From Pseudomonas kermanshahensis (GTDB lineage: Bacteria > Pseudomonadota > Gammaproteobacteria > Pseudomonadales > Pseudomonadaceae), in contig NZ_JABWRY020000001.1 of the NCBI RefSeq assembly GCF_014269205.2, forward strand, positions 3,534,001 through 3,598,000: 64,000 bases of DNA, in the 5' to 3' direction. The notes under the pieces are model-generated. The model did no database searches. It saw only the letters and a program-made list of their open reading frames with translations, and had not been told where the DNA came from. Positions 1 to 8,978 of the stretch are shown here, one piece after another. The first letter of the stretch is position 1, and every line of letters begins with the position of its first letter. The translations under genes and the position numbers were made by a program.

Positions 1-752
1 ACCAGCAAGGCATGGTGGATCGCGTTTTCCAACTCGCGGATGTTGCCCGGCCAGCTGTGAGCCAGCAATTTGCGCTCTGCATCCGGGCTGAGCGACGCAC
101 GTTCATAACCCAGGCGCCGGCAATGCTCTTCGATGAAAAATTCTGCCAAGGGCAGGATGTCGCCGGGCCGCTCACGCAGCGGTGGCAGGCGGATGGTGGC
201 GACGTGCAGGCGGTAGAACAGGTCTTCGCGAAAATGCCCCGCCACCACGGCGTCGGCCAGGTTGACGTTGGTCGCGGCCACCAGGCGCACGTTGATCGGG
301 ATCGGTGTACGCGAGCCCAGCCGCACGACTTCGCGCTCCTGCAGCACCCGCAGCAACTTCACCTGCATGTTCAACGGCAGGTCCCCAATCTCGTCGAGAA
401 ACAGCGTGCCGCCATTAGCCGCCTCGAACCAACCGGCCTTGTTCGAGGTGGCACCGGTGAACGCCCCTTTCTCATGGCCGAACAGTTCGCTTTCCACCAG
501 GGTTTCGGCAAAGGCACCGCAGTTCACCGCCACGAACGGTTCGCGGCCACGGCGGCTCAGCTGATGGATGTGGCGAGCGACAAGTTCTTTGCCGGTTCCG
601 GTTTCGCCGATGATCAGGGTATTGGCCTCGCTGGGCGCCAGGCGCTCGATACGGCTGAGCAGCTCCTGGGAGCGAGGGTCCTTGAACACAAGCACGGTGG
701 CACGTACCGACTTGGTCAGCTCTCGGGCATTAGGGTGGGTGATCAGCGACAT
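1..752 (-). CDS. sfnR: SfnR-like sigma54-dependent activator (partial, C-terminus off left edge)
   Basis: Enhancer-binding activator of sigma54 RNA polymerase; about 250 N-terminal residues are visible. The AAA+ domain starts almost at once: Walker A GETGTGKE (49-56), the sigma54-contact loop GAFTGA (96-101), Walker B GTLFLDE (115-121) and the arginine-finger region [10 protein letters not shown] (189-198). There is no receiver, GAF or PAS domain, which is the layout of SfnR, the activator of dimethyl-sulfone use in P. putida; such proteins are usually controlled by their own expression. The start ATG (752-750) is chosen because the homology to SfnR-type N-termini ([15 protein letters not shown]) begins right after it. 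It is divergent from the sulfur operon at 1085 and is the obvious candidate to drive the sigma54 promoters described below. Calling it sfnR rather than a paralogue is inference. Confidence 0.8.
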   Translation of the reverse strand, partial: MSLITHPNARELTKSVRATVLVFKDPRSQELLSRIERLAPSEANTLIIGETGTGKELVARHIHQLSRRGREPFVAVNCGAFAETLVESELFGHEKGAFTGATSNKAGWFEAANGGTLFLDEIGDLPLNMQVKLLRVLQEREVVRLGSRTPIPINVRLVAATNVNLADAVVAGHFREDLFYRLHVATIRLPPLRERPGDILPLAEFFIEEHCRRLGYERASLSPDAERKLLAHSWPGNIRELENAIHHALL

Positions 753-804
753 GGGGGCATTCCTGGCAATTGACGCGCAGCCCCATAGTGCCCGAAACAA
801 ATTA

Positions 805-850
805 GATCAAAAAATTATTAATTAATATTTATATATTCCATTTTTAAATA
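805..850. promoter_or_regulatory. AT-rich block with an IHF-like site
   Basis: The intergenic region 753-1084 has a very AT-rich stretch (about 800-850) in otherwise GC-rich DNA. Positions 805-817 match the IHF consensus WATCAA-N4-TTR except for the first base. It lies between the activator gene and the palindrome at 872, so it more likely serves the activator's own promoter (minus strand) or general bending. No clear sigma70 hexamer pair could be assigned. Confidence 0.35.
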
Positions 851-871
851 TCTGATATTCCAACAACCGAC

Positions 872-887
872 TGCTGCTGCAGCAGCA
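872..887. promoter_or_regulatory. Palindrome TGCTG-N3-CAGCA (candidate activator site, operon 1085)
   Basis: A 16-bp perfect palindrome that can be read as two overlapping copies of TGCTG-N3-CAGCA (872-884 and 875-887). It lies about 110 bp upstream of the -24/-12 element at 998, a normal distance for a sigma54 enhancer site. The same motif precedes every other sulfur operon in the window. Confidence 0.6.
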
Positions 888-997
888 ACGCGCCAGCACT
901 GCCCTGCGTGCCGATCAGCAGGCTGGGCTGCACGCCGCGCCCCTCCCATGTGCTGAAGGCCCCGCCGTTAACGGCCTGCAGCCGCCTTTTCGAAGAC

Positions 998-1013
998 TGG
1001 CATGCATTTCGCT
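998..1013 (+). promoter_or_regulatory. Sigma54 promoter, TGGCATGCATTTCGCT
   Basis: The -24 GG (999-1000) and -12 GC (1011-1012) are separated by exactly 10 nt, as sigma54 requires. It is the weakest match of the six (TCGC instead of TTGC). Predicted transcription start is near 1024, about 60 nt before the ATG at 1085. Confidence 0.6.
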
Positions 1014-1084
1014 CCTGGCCTGGCAATGCCTGGTTCGCTGCAGCACGCGGCCCAGACCTGTTGAACCCTTGTTTGGAGCCGCAC

Positions 1085-2158
1085 ATGAACACACTCTGGC
1101 GTCACGGCCTGGCCCTGTTGGGCGGCCTGTTACTCAGCCTGACCACATTGGCCGCCGAGCCACCGGCAGCGGTGCGCATCGCCATCGTTGCCTTCACCCA
1201 AGGCGGCGCGCCGGTCTTCGGGGGCATCCCGGGGCGGGTGATCGAAGACGGCTGGCTCGAACAGCAGTTGGCCGCCCGCGGCGTGAAGCTGCAATGGACC
1301 GCCCTGCCCCACGCCGGCGCGGGGCCACAAATCAACGAAGGTTTCAGCAACGACAGCCTGGACTTCGCCGTACGCGGCGACCTGCCCTCGGTCATCGCTG
1401 GCGCCGGCCAAGTGCCCGGCAAGCTGATCGTGCCGGGTGGCAGCGGCAACAACATTTACCTGGTGGTGCCCAGCGGCTCTGCGGTGCGCAGCATCCAGGA
1501 CCTCAAAGGCAAGCGCCTGGCCCTGCACCGCGGGCGGCCCTGGGAATTTGCCTTCAGCAACTTCCTGGAAAGCCAGGGCCTCAAGCTGACCGACTTCAAG
1601 ATCGCCAACCTCAACCCGCAGGTCGGTGCCGCCGCCGTGTCGGCCGGCAAGGTCGATGCCGCCGTGCTGCTCAACGAAGCCTACGCCCTGGAAGACAAAG
1701 GTGTGGCGCGGATTCTCTGGTCGACCAAGCAAGGCGCCAACGACTGGCGGCTGGTGTCCGACCTGTGGGGCACCGACCGCTTCGTGCAGCAGCACGCCGA
1801 CCTTACGCAGCTGGTGGCCACGGCCTGGGTGCGCGCGGCCTGGTGGATCTCCCAAGCGCAGAACCGCGACGCCTATTACGCGCTGTCGTCCCGCGCCGGG
1901 GTGGCCGAAAGCGTGCTGCGCCGCGATGACCAGGACGACCCGGTGGCCTGGAAAGCGCGCTGGGCGCCGAAAAGCGATGCCCAACTCAAAGCCCACTACG
2001 ACGCCCTGGGCCAATACGCCTTGGCCAACCGCCTGATCCGCACGCCCTACGACATCAGCAGCGACCTGGCCACAGGCTTCACCCGCCAGGCGCTGATCGA
2101 CCTGCAGCTCACCCACTACTGGCCGTCCCTGGACGCTCAAATCAGCCAACAACCTTGA
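1085..2158 (+). CDS. SsuA/NrtA-type periplasmic binding protein of an ABC importer
   Basis: 357-aa periplasmic solute-binding protein of the aliphatic sulfonate/nitrate/taurine class. The N-terminal signal peptide ends near LTTLAAEPPA; the binding-protein fold is shown by NIYLVVPSGSAVRSIQDLKGKRLALHRG and by the C-terminal lobe with RTPYDISSDLATGF. The ATG at 1085 has GGAG 7 nt upstream and gives a proper signal peptide; starts further upstream would bury it. It is the first gene of a plus-strand operon (next gene 11 nt away) behind a sigma54 promoter. No permease or ATPase of its class is adjacent; the only matching importer core is at 33356-35671. The ligand is presumably a sulfonate or related organosulfur anion (inference). 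Confidence 0.85.
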   Translation: MNTLWRHGLALLGGLLLSLTTLAAEPPAAVRIAIVAFTQGGAPVFGGIPGRVIEDGWLEQQLAARGVKLQWTALPHAGAGPQINEGFSNDSLDFAVRGDLPSVIAGAGQVPGKLIVPGGSGNNIYLVVPSGSAVRSIQDLKGKRLALHRGRPWEFAFSNFLESQGLKLTDFKIANLNPQVGAAAVSAGKVDAAVLLNEAYALEDKGVARILWSTKQGANDWRLVSDLWGTDRFVQQHADLTQLVATAWVRAAWWISQAQNRDAYYALSSRAGVAESVLRRDDQDDPVAWKARWAPKSDAQLKAHYDALGQYALANRLIRTPYDISSDLATGFTRQALIDLQLTHYWPSLDAQISQQP

Positions 2159-2169
2159 GAACATCTTCC

Positions 2170-3393
2170 ATGAAATTGCCTGTTTCCATCGTTTTCGGCC
2201 TCAGTGCCCTGGCCTTTTCCATTGGCGCCCTGGCCGCCGACACCTACGCCCCCAAACCCGACCCGCAACAAGGCGACGGCCGCGTTTCGAGCTTCTACAC
2301 CTGGTCCAAGGCAATCCCGGCCACCCCCGGTAAACTGCTGCGCAGCGAGCCGCTGGACTCAGCGCTGAGCTTGCCCAACGCCGCCAGTGCCCAGCGCATC
2401 CTCTACACCTCGCTGGACGGCATCGACGGCAAGACGCCAATCGTGGTCTCTGGCGCGCTGTTCATTCCCAAGGGCCCGGCGCCCGCCGGTGGCTGGCCGG
2501 TCGCCAGTTGGGGCCACGGCACCGTCGGGGTGGCGGATATTTGCGCACCGTCCTGGGCCGGGCGTTCCTACCGCGATGTGCAGTACCTGAACCGCTGGCT
2601 CGAAGAGGGCTATGCCATCGTCGCCACCGACTACCAAGGCCTGGGTGTACCCGGTGGCCACCCGCTGCTGAACAACCGCATGGCCGCCTACGGCATTCTC
2701 GATGCCGCCAAGGCCGTGGTCGCCGGCGTGCCGGGGCTGGCCGACAAGGTCCTGATCATCGGCCAATCCCAGGGTGGCGCTGGTGCCTTTGCAGCCGGTG
2801 CCTATGCCGCAACCTATGCACCCAAACTGGGGGTCAAGGGCAGCATCGGCACCGGCGTGATCTACACCGTGGGGTCGAAAAACGTCGGTGAGCAGGACCA
2901 GAACAAGGTCGACCCGGCCCTGGCCTACGGCTTCTACACCTTGCTCGCCGCACAGCAGTACGACCCGAGCATCGACCCGCGCGACTTCTACACCGACAAG
3001 GCCCTGCCGCTGTTCGAGCAGGCGCGCACCAGTTGCCTGTCGGCACTGGTCAGCGATGTGGTCGGCACCGGCCTGACCCCCGCCAACGCCAAAAAGGACT
3101 ACCAGGGCGACCAGCTCAAACCGTGGCTGGCCCAAGTGTCGTACCCCACCCTCAAACTGGCCCAGCCGATCTTCATCGGCACCGGCGCCGAGGACAAGAC
3201 CCCTGCCGCCGCGACCCAGGTTGCACTGATGCAGGATGCCTGCAAGGCCGGCTCGGTGGTGCAGGGCCACCTGTACAAAGGCCTGGGCCATAGCGAAACG
3301 GTCAACGCCTCACTCAAGGACTCGATCCCCTTCGCCCGCCAGGTCATCAGCGGCCAGCCGGTCACGCCCAACTGCAGCCCCAGCGTCCAGTAA
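2170..3393 (+). CDS. Secreted alpha/beta hydrolase (lipase/esterase-like)
   Basis: 407-aa exported alpha/beta hydrolase of the secretory-lipase type. The signal peptide is MKLPVSIVF...GALAA before DTYAPKP. The nucleophile elbow GQSQGG lies near residue 200, and the catalytic His is probably in GLGHSE near residue 378. Cysteines in ICAPSW, ARTSCLS and QDACKAG suggest disulfides, fitting a periplasmic or extracellular place. The ATG at 2170 is preferred over the in-frame TTG at 2155 because it begins the signal peptide. It sits 11 nt after the binding protein and 12 nt before a monooxygenase gene. It may release organosulfur acids from esters or thioesters before import; this role is inference and the substrate is unknown. 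Confidence 0.75.
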   Translation: MKLPVSIVFGLSALAFSIGALAADTYAPKPDPQQGDGRVSSFYTWSKAIPATPGKLLRSEPLDSALSLPNAASAQRILYTSLDGIDGKTPIVVSGALFIPKGPAPAGGWPVASWGHGTVGVADICAPSWAGRSYRDVQYLNRWLEEGYAIVATDYQGLGVPGGHPLLNNRMAAYGILDAAKAVVAGVPGLADKVLIIGQSQGGAGAFAAGAYAATYAPKLGVKGSIGTGVIYTVGSKNVGEQDQNKVDPALAYGFYTLLAAQQYDPSIDPRDFYTDKALPLFEQARTSCLSALVSDVVGTGLTPANAKKDYQGDQLKPWLAQVSYPTLKLAQPIFIGTGAEDKTPAAATQVALMQDACKAGSVVQGHLYKGLGHSETVNASLKDSIPFARQVISGQPVTPNCSPSVQ

Positions 3394-3405
3394 GGAGGCC
3401 ACCCC

Positions 3406-4605
3406 ATGAGCATCGAATTCTTCACCCGCCTGCCACTGCATGGCGAAACCCAGTACCTGCCTGGCGACCCGCGCAACCGCGGCGACTGGCACGCAGGTGG
3501 CGACAGCAGCGGTGCGGTGTCCGGGTTCGCGGTAGGTGATCACTTCACCTACATCGATTACCTCGGGCAAATCGCCCGCGCTGCGGAAATCAACGGCTTC
3601 GGCGGCGCACTGATGGTCAATGCGCCCACCGGCGAAGAGCCGTGGACCGTGTGCTCGCTGCTGGCACGGGAAACCCGCACGCTCAAGTTCGTCACCGCGT
3701 TCCAGCCTTATCACTACACGCCCTGGGTGGCCGTGCAACAGGCCGCGACCTACCAGCGCGCCACCGGCAACCGGCTGGTATGGAACATCATCAACGGCGG
3801 CTCTGATGCCATCCAGCGCCAGGTCGGCGACTTCGAGGGCCACGACGAGCGTTACGCCCGCGCCACCGAGTTCATGGACGTGGTACGCGGCTACTGGCAC
3901 AACGAGCAATTCCACTACGAGGGCACCTATTACCGTGCCGAGGGCGGCGGGCTGCGCGGGCCGCTGAAAAAAGCCGAGCTGCCGCTGATCTGCACCGCCG
4001 GTTCTTCGCTGGCCGCGCGCGAGTTCGCCGCCAAGCATGCCGACTTCTACCTGATGCGTGCCGAACACCCGGACGAGATTGCCGCGCTGATCGCCGACAT
4101 CCGCGCCCGCGCCTTGAAGTGGGGGCGTACCGACATTCGCTTCGGCCTATCCATCGACGTGATTGCCCGCGAGACCGAAGAGGCCGCGCGGGCCGAGGCC
4201 AAACGTTTCTTCGACGAAGGCGTGGCCAAGGGCACGGTCAAGGCCCGCGCCGCCCATGCTGGCCTGCGCACCGCACGCAAGCTGAGCTACGAGCACGGCT
4301 ACAGCGACAAGGACGAGCAGCAGGCCTTCGACGATTTCTTCATCCACCCCAACGTGTGGACCGGCTTCGGCTATATCGGCATCCCGCCAGGCTGCGCGCT
4401 GGTGGGCAGCTACGCCAACGTGGTGGCGCGCATCCGCGAGTACCACGGCATCGGCATCGACCTGTTCTTCCTTGCCGGCTACCCGCACCTGGAAGAAGCC
4501 TACCGCCTCGGCGAGCATATCTTGCCGCACTTCCGTGGCCAGCGCGCCGCCCTCGCCCGCCCGGCGCCCACCCCCGTGCAACTGCACGCCAGCAACGGGG
4601 GCTGA
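3406..4605 (+). CDS. SsuD-like FMNH2-dependent monooxygenase
   Basis: 399-aa luciferase-like (LLM) flavin monooxygenase of the SsuD/NtaA/DszA group; these use reduced flavin and O2 to cleave C-S or oxidise S and N compounds in the cytoplasm. Family marks: the TFAFQP-like strand KFVTAFQPYHYTPW, the barrel motif GNRLVWNIINGGSD, the ERYARATEF helix, and the C-terminal FLAGYPHLEEAYRLGEHILP matching SsuD FIFSGYPHLEES. A strong AAGGAGG overlaps the upstream stop, 8 nt before the ATG. Closely similar in layout to the protein at 24647. The expected flavin reductase is not in the window. The substrate is not predictable; alkanesulfonate or sulfone are the natural candidates. Confidence 0.88.
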   Translation: MSIEFFTRLPLHGETQYLPGDPRNRGDWHAGGDSSGAVSGFAVGDHFTYIDYLGQIARAAEINGFGGALMVNAPTGEEPWTVCSLLARETRTLKFVTAFQPYHYTPWVAVQQAATYQRATGNRLVWNIINGGSDAIQRQVGDFEGHDERYARATEFMDVVRGYWHNEQFHYEGTYYRAEGGGLRGPLKKAELPLICTAGSSLAAREFAAKHADFYLMRAEHPDEIAALIADIRARALKWGRTDIRFGLSIDVIARETEEAARAEAKRFFDEGVAKGTVKARAAHAGLRTARKLSYEHGYSDKDEQQAFDDFFIHPNVWTGFGYIGIPPGCALVGSYANVVARIREYHGIGIDLFFLAGYPHLEEAYRLGEHILPHFRGQRAALARPAPTPVQLHASNGG

Positions 4606-4609
4606 CGCC

Positions 4610-6163
4610 ATGGCCTGGGACGGTTACCCATTGAGCCGGCGCGCCTTCATTGGCCATGCCGGCGTACTAGCCGGTGGGCTGCTGGCCGGCTGCGGCCCAA
4701 GCGACAGCCCCGGCGACGCGGTTGCTGACCAGCCACGCCATGGCGGGCGCCTGCGTCTTGGCATCATCGATGGCAACCAAAGCGGCAACCTCGACGCCCA
4801 TAAACCGGTCGGCAGCGGCATCGTCCGCGGCTTTGCCTTGTACAGCAAGCTGTGGGAGTGGGACGAGCAGATGCAGCCGCGCCTGGCCCTGGCCGAGTTC
4901 GCCGAGCCCAATGCCGACGCCAGCGGCTGGACGTTGCGGCTCAAGCCTGGGCTGGAGTTTCACCACGGCAAGAGCATCGACGCCGACGACCTGATCTTCT
5001 CCATCAGGCGCCTGACTGACCCGCAGCTGGCCTCGCCCTATGCGGCGCTGCTGCACTGGGTCGACCGCGACAACCTGGTCAAGCTCGACGATCGCACCGT
5101 GCGCCTGGCTTTTCGCGAAGGCCGCAGCTACCTGCCGTTGCCCGAGACGTGGGTCAACTTCGGCGGCATCGTACCGGTGGACTACCACCCGGTCACCAAC
5201 CCGGTCGGTGCCGGCCCTTACAAACTCAAAAGTTTCACCCCGGGCCAACGCTCGCTGTTCACCCGTTTCGACAATTACTACAAGCCCGGCAAACCGTATG
5301 CCGATGAACTGGAGATCATCGACTTCAAGGACCAGACCGGCCGCCTGGCGGCCTTGCGCGCCGGGCAGATCGACATGGCCAACGTCATGTCCACCGAGCA
5401 CCTGCAAGTGCTGCAGGCCGACCCACGCCTGCGCCTGCTGAAGTCGGTGAGCGGCAACTGGTTGTCGTTCGACATGAACACCACCAAAGCGCCCTTCGAC
5501 GACCCGCGGGTGCGTGAGGCGTTTCGCCTGCTGGCAGACCGAGAGGACTTGGTGCGCCGGGCACTCAATGGCCAGGGCCGGGTGGCCAATGACCTGTACG
5601 CCCCTTTCGACCCCACCTTCGACCACAGCCTCGGGCCACGCCCGCATGACCCACAACGGGCGGCGCAATTGCTCCAGGACGCGGGCCACGAAGGCCTGCA
5701 GGTGGAACTGGTCACGACCCCAGGGCCTGGGCTTGCCTCGGCCCTGGTGCTGGCCGAACAGGCACGGCGCATCGGCGTGACGATCACGGTACGCCAGGTC
5801 GACCTGGCGACGTTCCAGGGGCCGCAGCGCGACGACTGGACGTTGAGCACTGGGGGCAGCATCGGTGCGCCGTTTCTGGCCAGCGCCATCCATACCGACG
5901 CGCCGTTCGCCGTGGCCAACAAGACTCACTTCCACGACCCGGCGTTCAGCGAGGCCTTTCTCGCTGCCATGGCCCAGCCCGACCTTGAGAAACGCAAAGC
6001 CCTGGTGCACCGCGCCCAACGCATCCAGTACGAACGCGGCGGCATGCTGATCTGGGGCTTTGCCGACTTGCTCGACAGCGTCAGCACACGGGTCGGTGGG
6101 GCGCAGGCGGAGCAGTCGCTGTTCAGTACCTGGCGGTTCGAGAGCCTGTGGCTCAGGAGCTAA
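4610..6163 (+). CDS. Tat-exported lipoprotein, peptide/organosulfur-binding (SBP family 5)
   Basis: 517-aa DppA/OppA-type binding protein. The N-terminus has a twin-arginine-like motif SRRAFIG followed by a lipobox LLAGC, so it should be a Tat-exported lipoprotein. Family signatures include LRLKPGLEFHHGKSIDADDL and NPVGAGPYKLKSF. The ATG lies 4 nt after the stop of the monooxygenase. It is a clear paralogue of the protein at 14062-15636 (shared HGGRLRxGIIDGxQxGNLDAHKP region). The Dpp-type permeases and ATPase that could serve it are in the opposite-strand operon 10389-14069. The ligand is probably a sulfur-containing peptide or conjugate (inference). Confidence 0.85.
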   Translation: MAWDGYPLSRRAFIGHAGVLAGGLLAGCGPSDSPGDAVADQPRHGGRLRLGIIDGNQSGNLDAHKPVGSGIVRGFALYSKLWEWDEQMQPRLALAEFAEPNADASGWTLRLKPGLEFHHGKSIDADDLIFSIRRLTDPQLASPYAALLHWVDRDNLVKLDDRTVRLAFREGRSYLPLPETWVNFGGIVPVDYHPVTNPVGAGPYKLKSFTPGQRSLFTRFDNYYKPGKPYADELEIIDFKDQTGRLAALRAGQIDMANVMSTEHLQVLQADPRLRLLKSVSGNWLSFDMNTTKAPFDDPRVREAFRLLADREDLVRRALNGQGRVANDLYAPFDPTFDHSLGPRPHDPQRAAQLLQDAGHEGLQVELVTTPGPGLASALVLAEQARRIGVTITVRQVDLATFQGPQRDDWTLSTGGSIGAPFLASAIHTDAPFAVANKTHFHDPAFSEAFLAAMAQPDLEKRKALVHRAQRIQYERGGMLIWGFADLLDSVSTRVGGAQAEQSLFSTWRFESLWLRS

Positions 6164-6185
6164 ACACTAGGCCAGCACGCTCTTC

Positions 6186-6288
6186 TGTGGGAGCGGGCTT
6201 GCCCCGCGAAGCAGGTACCCCGAGTGGATCGCACGGGCTTCGCCCGTGTTCGCAGAGCAAGCCCCACACAAGGGGCGCATAGCGCCCC
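6186..6288. repeat. REP-like hairpins
   Basis: In the 210-bp gap before the TonB gene: a P. putida-type REP core (6186-6210, GGGAGCGGGCTTGCCCCGCGAA), a hairpin CACGGGC/GCCCGTG (6232-6248) and a hairpin GGGGCGC/GCGCCCC (6272-6288). They may slow read-through or shield mRNA ends inside the operon. No promoter was found in this gap. Confidence 0.7.
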
Positions 6289-6373
6289 CGGCAGTCGCCA
6301 TAGGCACCCAATAACCGCAGGCGCGGCTGCGCCCTCGCTTTTCCCATTCCCGAACAGAACGAGGCTCAGCCCC

Positions 6374-8950
6374 ATGCTCCGCGTTGCCTTGCTGCACCCG
6401 ACATTCCAGCCCAGCGCCCTGGCACTGGCCATCCTCGCCGCCAGCGTACCGCTGGCCTACGCCGAGGACACCCAACTGCAAACCGTCACCGTCCAAGCCG
6501 AACAGGCTGACGACGACGCCCTGCCCACGCGCCCACCGGCCTCGATCTACGGCGGCCTGGAAAGCAAAGTCCTCGACACGCCACGCTCGGTCACCCAGAT
6601 CAACGCCGAGCAATTGGCCCGCGACCCGATCCAGAGCTCGGACGACCTGGTCAAATACGCCCCCGGCATCACCCGTGGCGGCGGCCAGAACGCCGGCATC
6701 GCCCCGCAAATGCGCGGGCAAAGCTCCGAGGTGTTCCAGGATGGCCAACGCGCCTACGGCGTACGCCACCCCGCCAACTTCAACGCCTACGAAGGCGCCG
6801 ACATCGTCGCCGGGCCTTCATCAGTCACCTACGGATCGGTCAGTGGCAGCGGCGGCTACATCAACTACCTAAGCAAGAAGCCCGACTTCAACCGCTTCCG
6901 CACCCGCCTGAGTGGCGAAATCGGCAGCTGGATCCCCGATGGCGAATCACGCGATGCCACCCAATTCAGCCTCGACAACACCGGCCCCCTCAATGACAGC
7001 CTGGCCTACCGGGTCAGCATCACCCGCCAGCGCCAGGAAACCTTCTACGACAACGTCGACAACAACTTCGACGCGTTCTACGGCGCCCTCGCCTGGCGCA
7101 ACGACAACCTGCGGGTGGACTGGAACGCCGCCTACGACGACTACTACGACTACAACATCACCCACGGCTGGAACCGCGCCACCCAGGACCTGGTCGACCA
7201 TGGCAGGTACAACGCCGGGCGCGCCACGCCGATCATCCAGAACGGCAACAGCCTGTGGTCGCCGGTGCTGTCATCGGGTGCCAGCGATGCCCAGGTACTC
7301 GGCTGGGTGCAGCGCCAGCGCAACGCGCAGGGCCAGTACCAGGTGGTCGATGGCAGCTTCCAGGGCGCCTCACCCAATACCCAGACCAGCCCAGGCAGCT
7401 TGCGCGGCTGGGTGTACGACCCGTCGCTGGCAGGCAATGGCCAGACCTCGCTGTCGTCACAGACCGGCCAGCGCGCACAGGACCAGAACCGCTCGCGGCG
7501 CTTCACCACACAACTGCGCGTCGAGGGCGACCTGACCCCGTCGATCACCCTGGCCAACAGCACTTTCTACCAGCACTCCACCGACACCACCGACGCGGTG
7601 GGCGCGTTCCAGGTGCAGGGCAAGGACGACATCTTCGACAACCGCTTCGAGTTCCGCGCCCGTGGCCAATGGCAGCTGGGCGGCCTGACGCTGGTCGACG
7701 ACAGCAACACCGGGCTGATCTACCGCCGCGAGACCAACGAGTCGATCGCCGCCAACAACAATTTTGGCTCCACCATCAACGCCTACGACCTCACCCTCGA
7801 CCCGACGCTGAAAAACCCTGGCGACCTGCTTGGCCTGAGTGGGCGCAACCCCGCCGGTGGCAACGGAGCCTGGATCGGCCAGCCCGGCGTGCCACAGTTG
7901 TCCAATTACTATGGCTGGCTCAACCTGCCCGCCATGTACCCGGCAGGGCACGGTTTGTACGCTGAATCGGTAGCGCCCTACACCGCCGACAGCACCTGGA
8001 CCACCCAAACCCTGTTCAGCCAGCACAACCTGCGCCTGGGCGAGCGCGTGGGGCTGAACGTGGGGGCCAGCCGCAGCTGGATCGATGCCCGTATCGAAAA
8101 CCCCTTCGTGCTCGCGGGCGGCAACCCGCGCAAGGACTCGGACAATTACCGGTTGTTCTCGGTACAGGTCAGCCCCTATTTCAAACCCACCGATAACAGC
8201 ACCCTGTACTACACCTTCGACCGCTCCCTCGCCGTCAACACCGGGTTCTTCACCAATGGTTTGGGCTGGGGCAGTGGCGCCGGGGCCAACCAGCTCAACC
8301 CACTGGCGTTCGAGAGCCTTAGCGTGCTGCACGAAGTGGGGCTGAAGGTCGAGGCCATGCCCGACCAGTTGTTCTTCACCTTGGCCGCCTACAAGCAGGC
8401 GCGCGACCAGTCGCCAGACAGCAACAACAACATCGCCCGGTTGATCGTCAAAGGCTGGGAAGCGACCCTGCGCTACCAGGACCCGCACCTGCGCGGCGGC
8501 CTCAACCTCAGCCGCATCAGTGCCTACAACGAGTTCACCAGCCAGGCCGGGTTCGCCTCCGCAGGGTTCATCCCCGACAACGGCACCGTGTTCGGCGATA
8601 ACAACAGCCTCAACCAGCGCCCGTCCGGCAAGTTCGATGCGGTGCAGATTCCTGAGTACAACGCCGGCGGCTATGTCGATTACCGCTTCGATTCCGGGTT
8701 CGGCGTGGAGCTCTCTGGCTGGTGGACCAGCAGCTGGTACCTGAACCTGAGCAAGACGGTGAAGGTGCCCGACGAATACAACCTCGACCTTGCCGCGTAT
8801 TACCGCCAGCCACAGTGGGGCGTGACGCTGCGCATGCTCAACGTCACCGACGAACTGAATTTCGTCAGCGGCCTGGCCGGCTCGACCAACACCTTCCTGC
8901 AACCCATGCCTGGGCGCACCTTGCTGGCCCAGGTCGATTACCAGTTCTGA
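6374..8950 (+). CDS. TonB-dependent outer-membrane receptor
   Basis: 858-aa TonB-dependent receptor. The signal peptide ends at PLAYA before EDTQLQ; a TonB-box-like TVTVQAEQ follows. The plug has VKYAPGITRGGG and GPSSVTYGSVSGSGG; the barrel ends with a terminal Phe (QVDYQF), as outer-membrane proteins do. The ATG at 6374 is chosen because it begins the signal peptide; the open frame continues 50 codons upstream through the REP hairpins without meaning. There is no N-terminal STN domain, so it should not signal through a FecR/FecI pair. Although the fold is siderophore-receptor-like, its place between organosulfur genes suggests uptake of a sulfur compound or complex (inference). Confidence 0.88.
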   Translation: MLRVALLHPTFQPSALALAILAASVPLAYAEDTQLQTVTVQAEQADDDALPTRPPASIYGGLESKVLDTPRSVTQINAEQLARDPIQSSDDLVKYAPGITRGGGQNAGIAPQMRGQSSEVFQDGQRAYGVRHPANFNAYEGADIVAGPSSVTYGSVSGSGGYINYLSKKPDFNRFRTRLSGEIGSWIPDGESRDATQFSLDNTGPLNDSLAYRVSITRQRQETFYDNVDNNFDAFYGALAWRNDNLRVDWNAAYDDYYDYNITHGWNRATQDLVDHGRYNAGRATPIIQNGNSLWSPVLSSGASDAQVLGWVQRQRNAQGQYQVVDGSFQGASPNTQTSPGSLRGWVYDPSLAGNGQTSLSSQTGQRAQDQNRSRRFTTQLRVEGDLTPSITLANSTFYQHSTDTTDAVGAFQVQGKDDIFDNRFEFRARGQWQLGGLTLVDDSNTGLIYRRETNESIAANNNFGSTINAYDLTLDPTLKNPGDLLGLSGRNPAGGNGAWIGQPGVPQLSNYYGWLNLPAMYPAGHGLYAESVAPYTADSTWTTQTLFSQHNLRLGERVGLNVGASRSWIDARIENPFVLAGGNPRKDSDNYRLFSVQVSPYFKPTDNSTLYYTFDRSLAVNTGFFTNGLGWGSGAGANQLNPLAFESLSVLHEVGLKVEAMPDQLFFTLAAYKQARDQSPDSNNNIARLIVKGWEATLRYQDPHLRGGLNLSRISAYNEFTSQAGFASAGFIPDNGTVFGDNNSLNQRPSGKFDAVQIPEYNAGGYVDYRFDSGFGVELSGWWTSSWYLNLSKTVKVPDEYNLDLAAYYRQPQWGVTLRMLNVTDELNFVSGLAGSTNTFLQPMPGRTLLAQVDYQF

Positions 8951-8978
8951 CCCTTCCTCAACGTAAAAGGCCATCGCC

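Noticed and set aside
4667..6019. Minus-strand open frame of 450 codons
   Set aside because: Antisense of the Tat lipoprotein gene 4610-6163, whose family signatures are clear on the plus strand.
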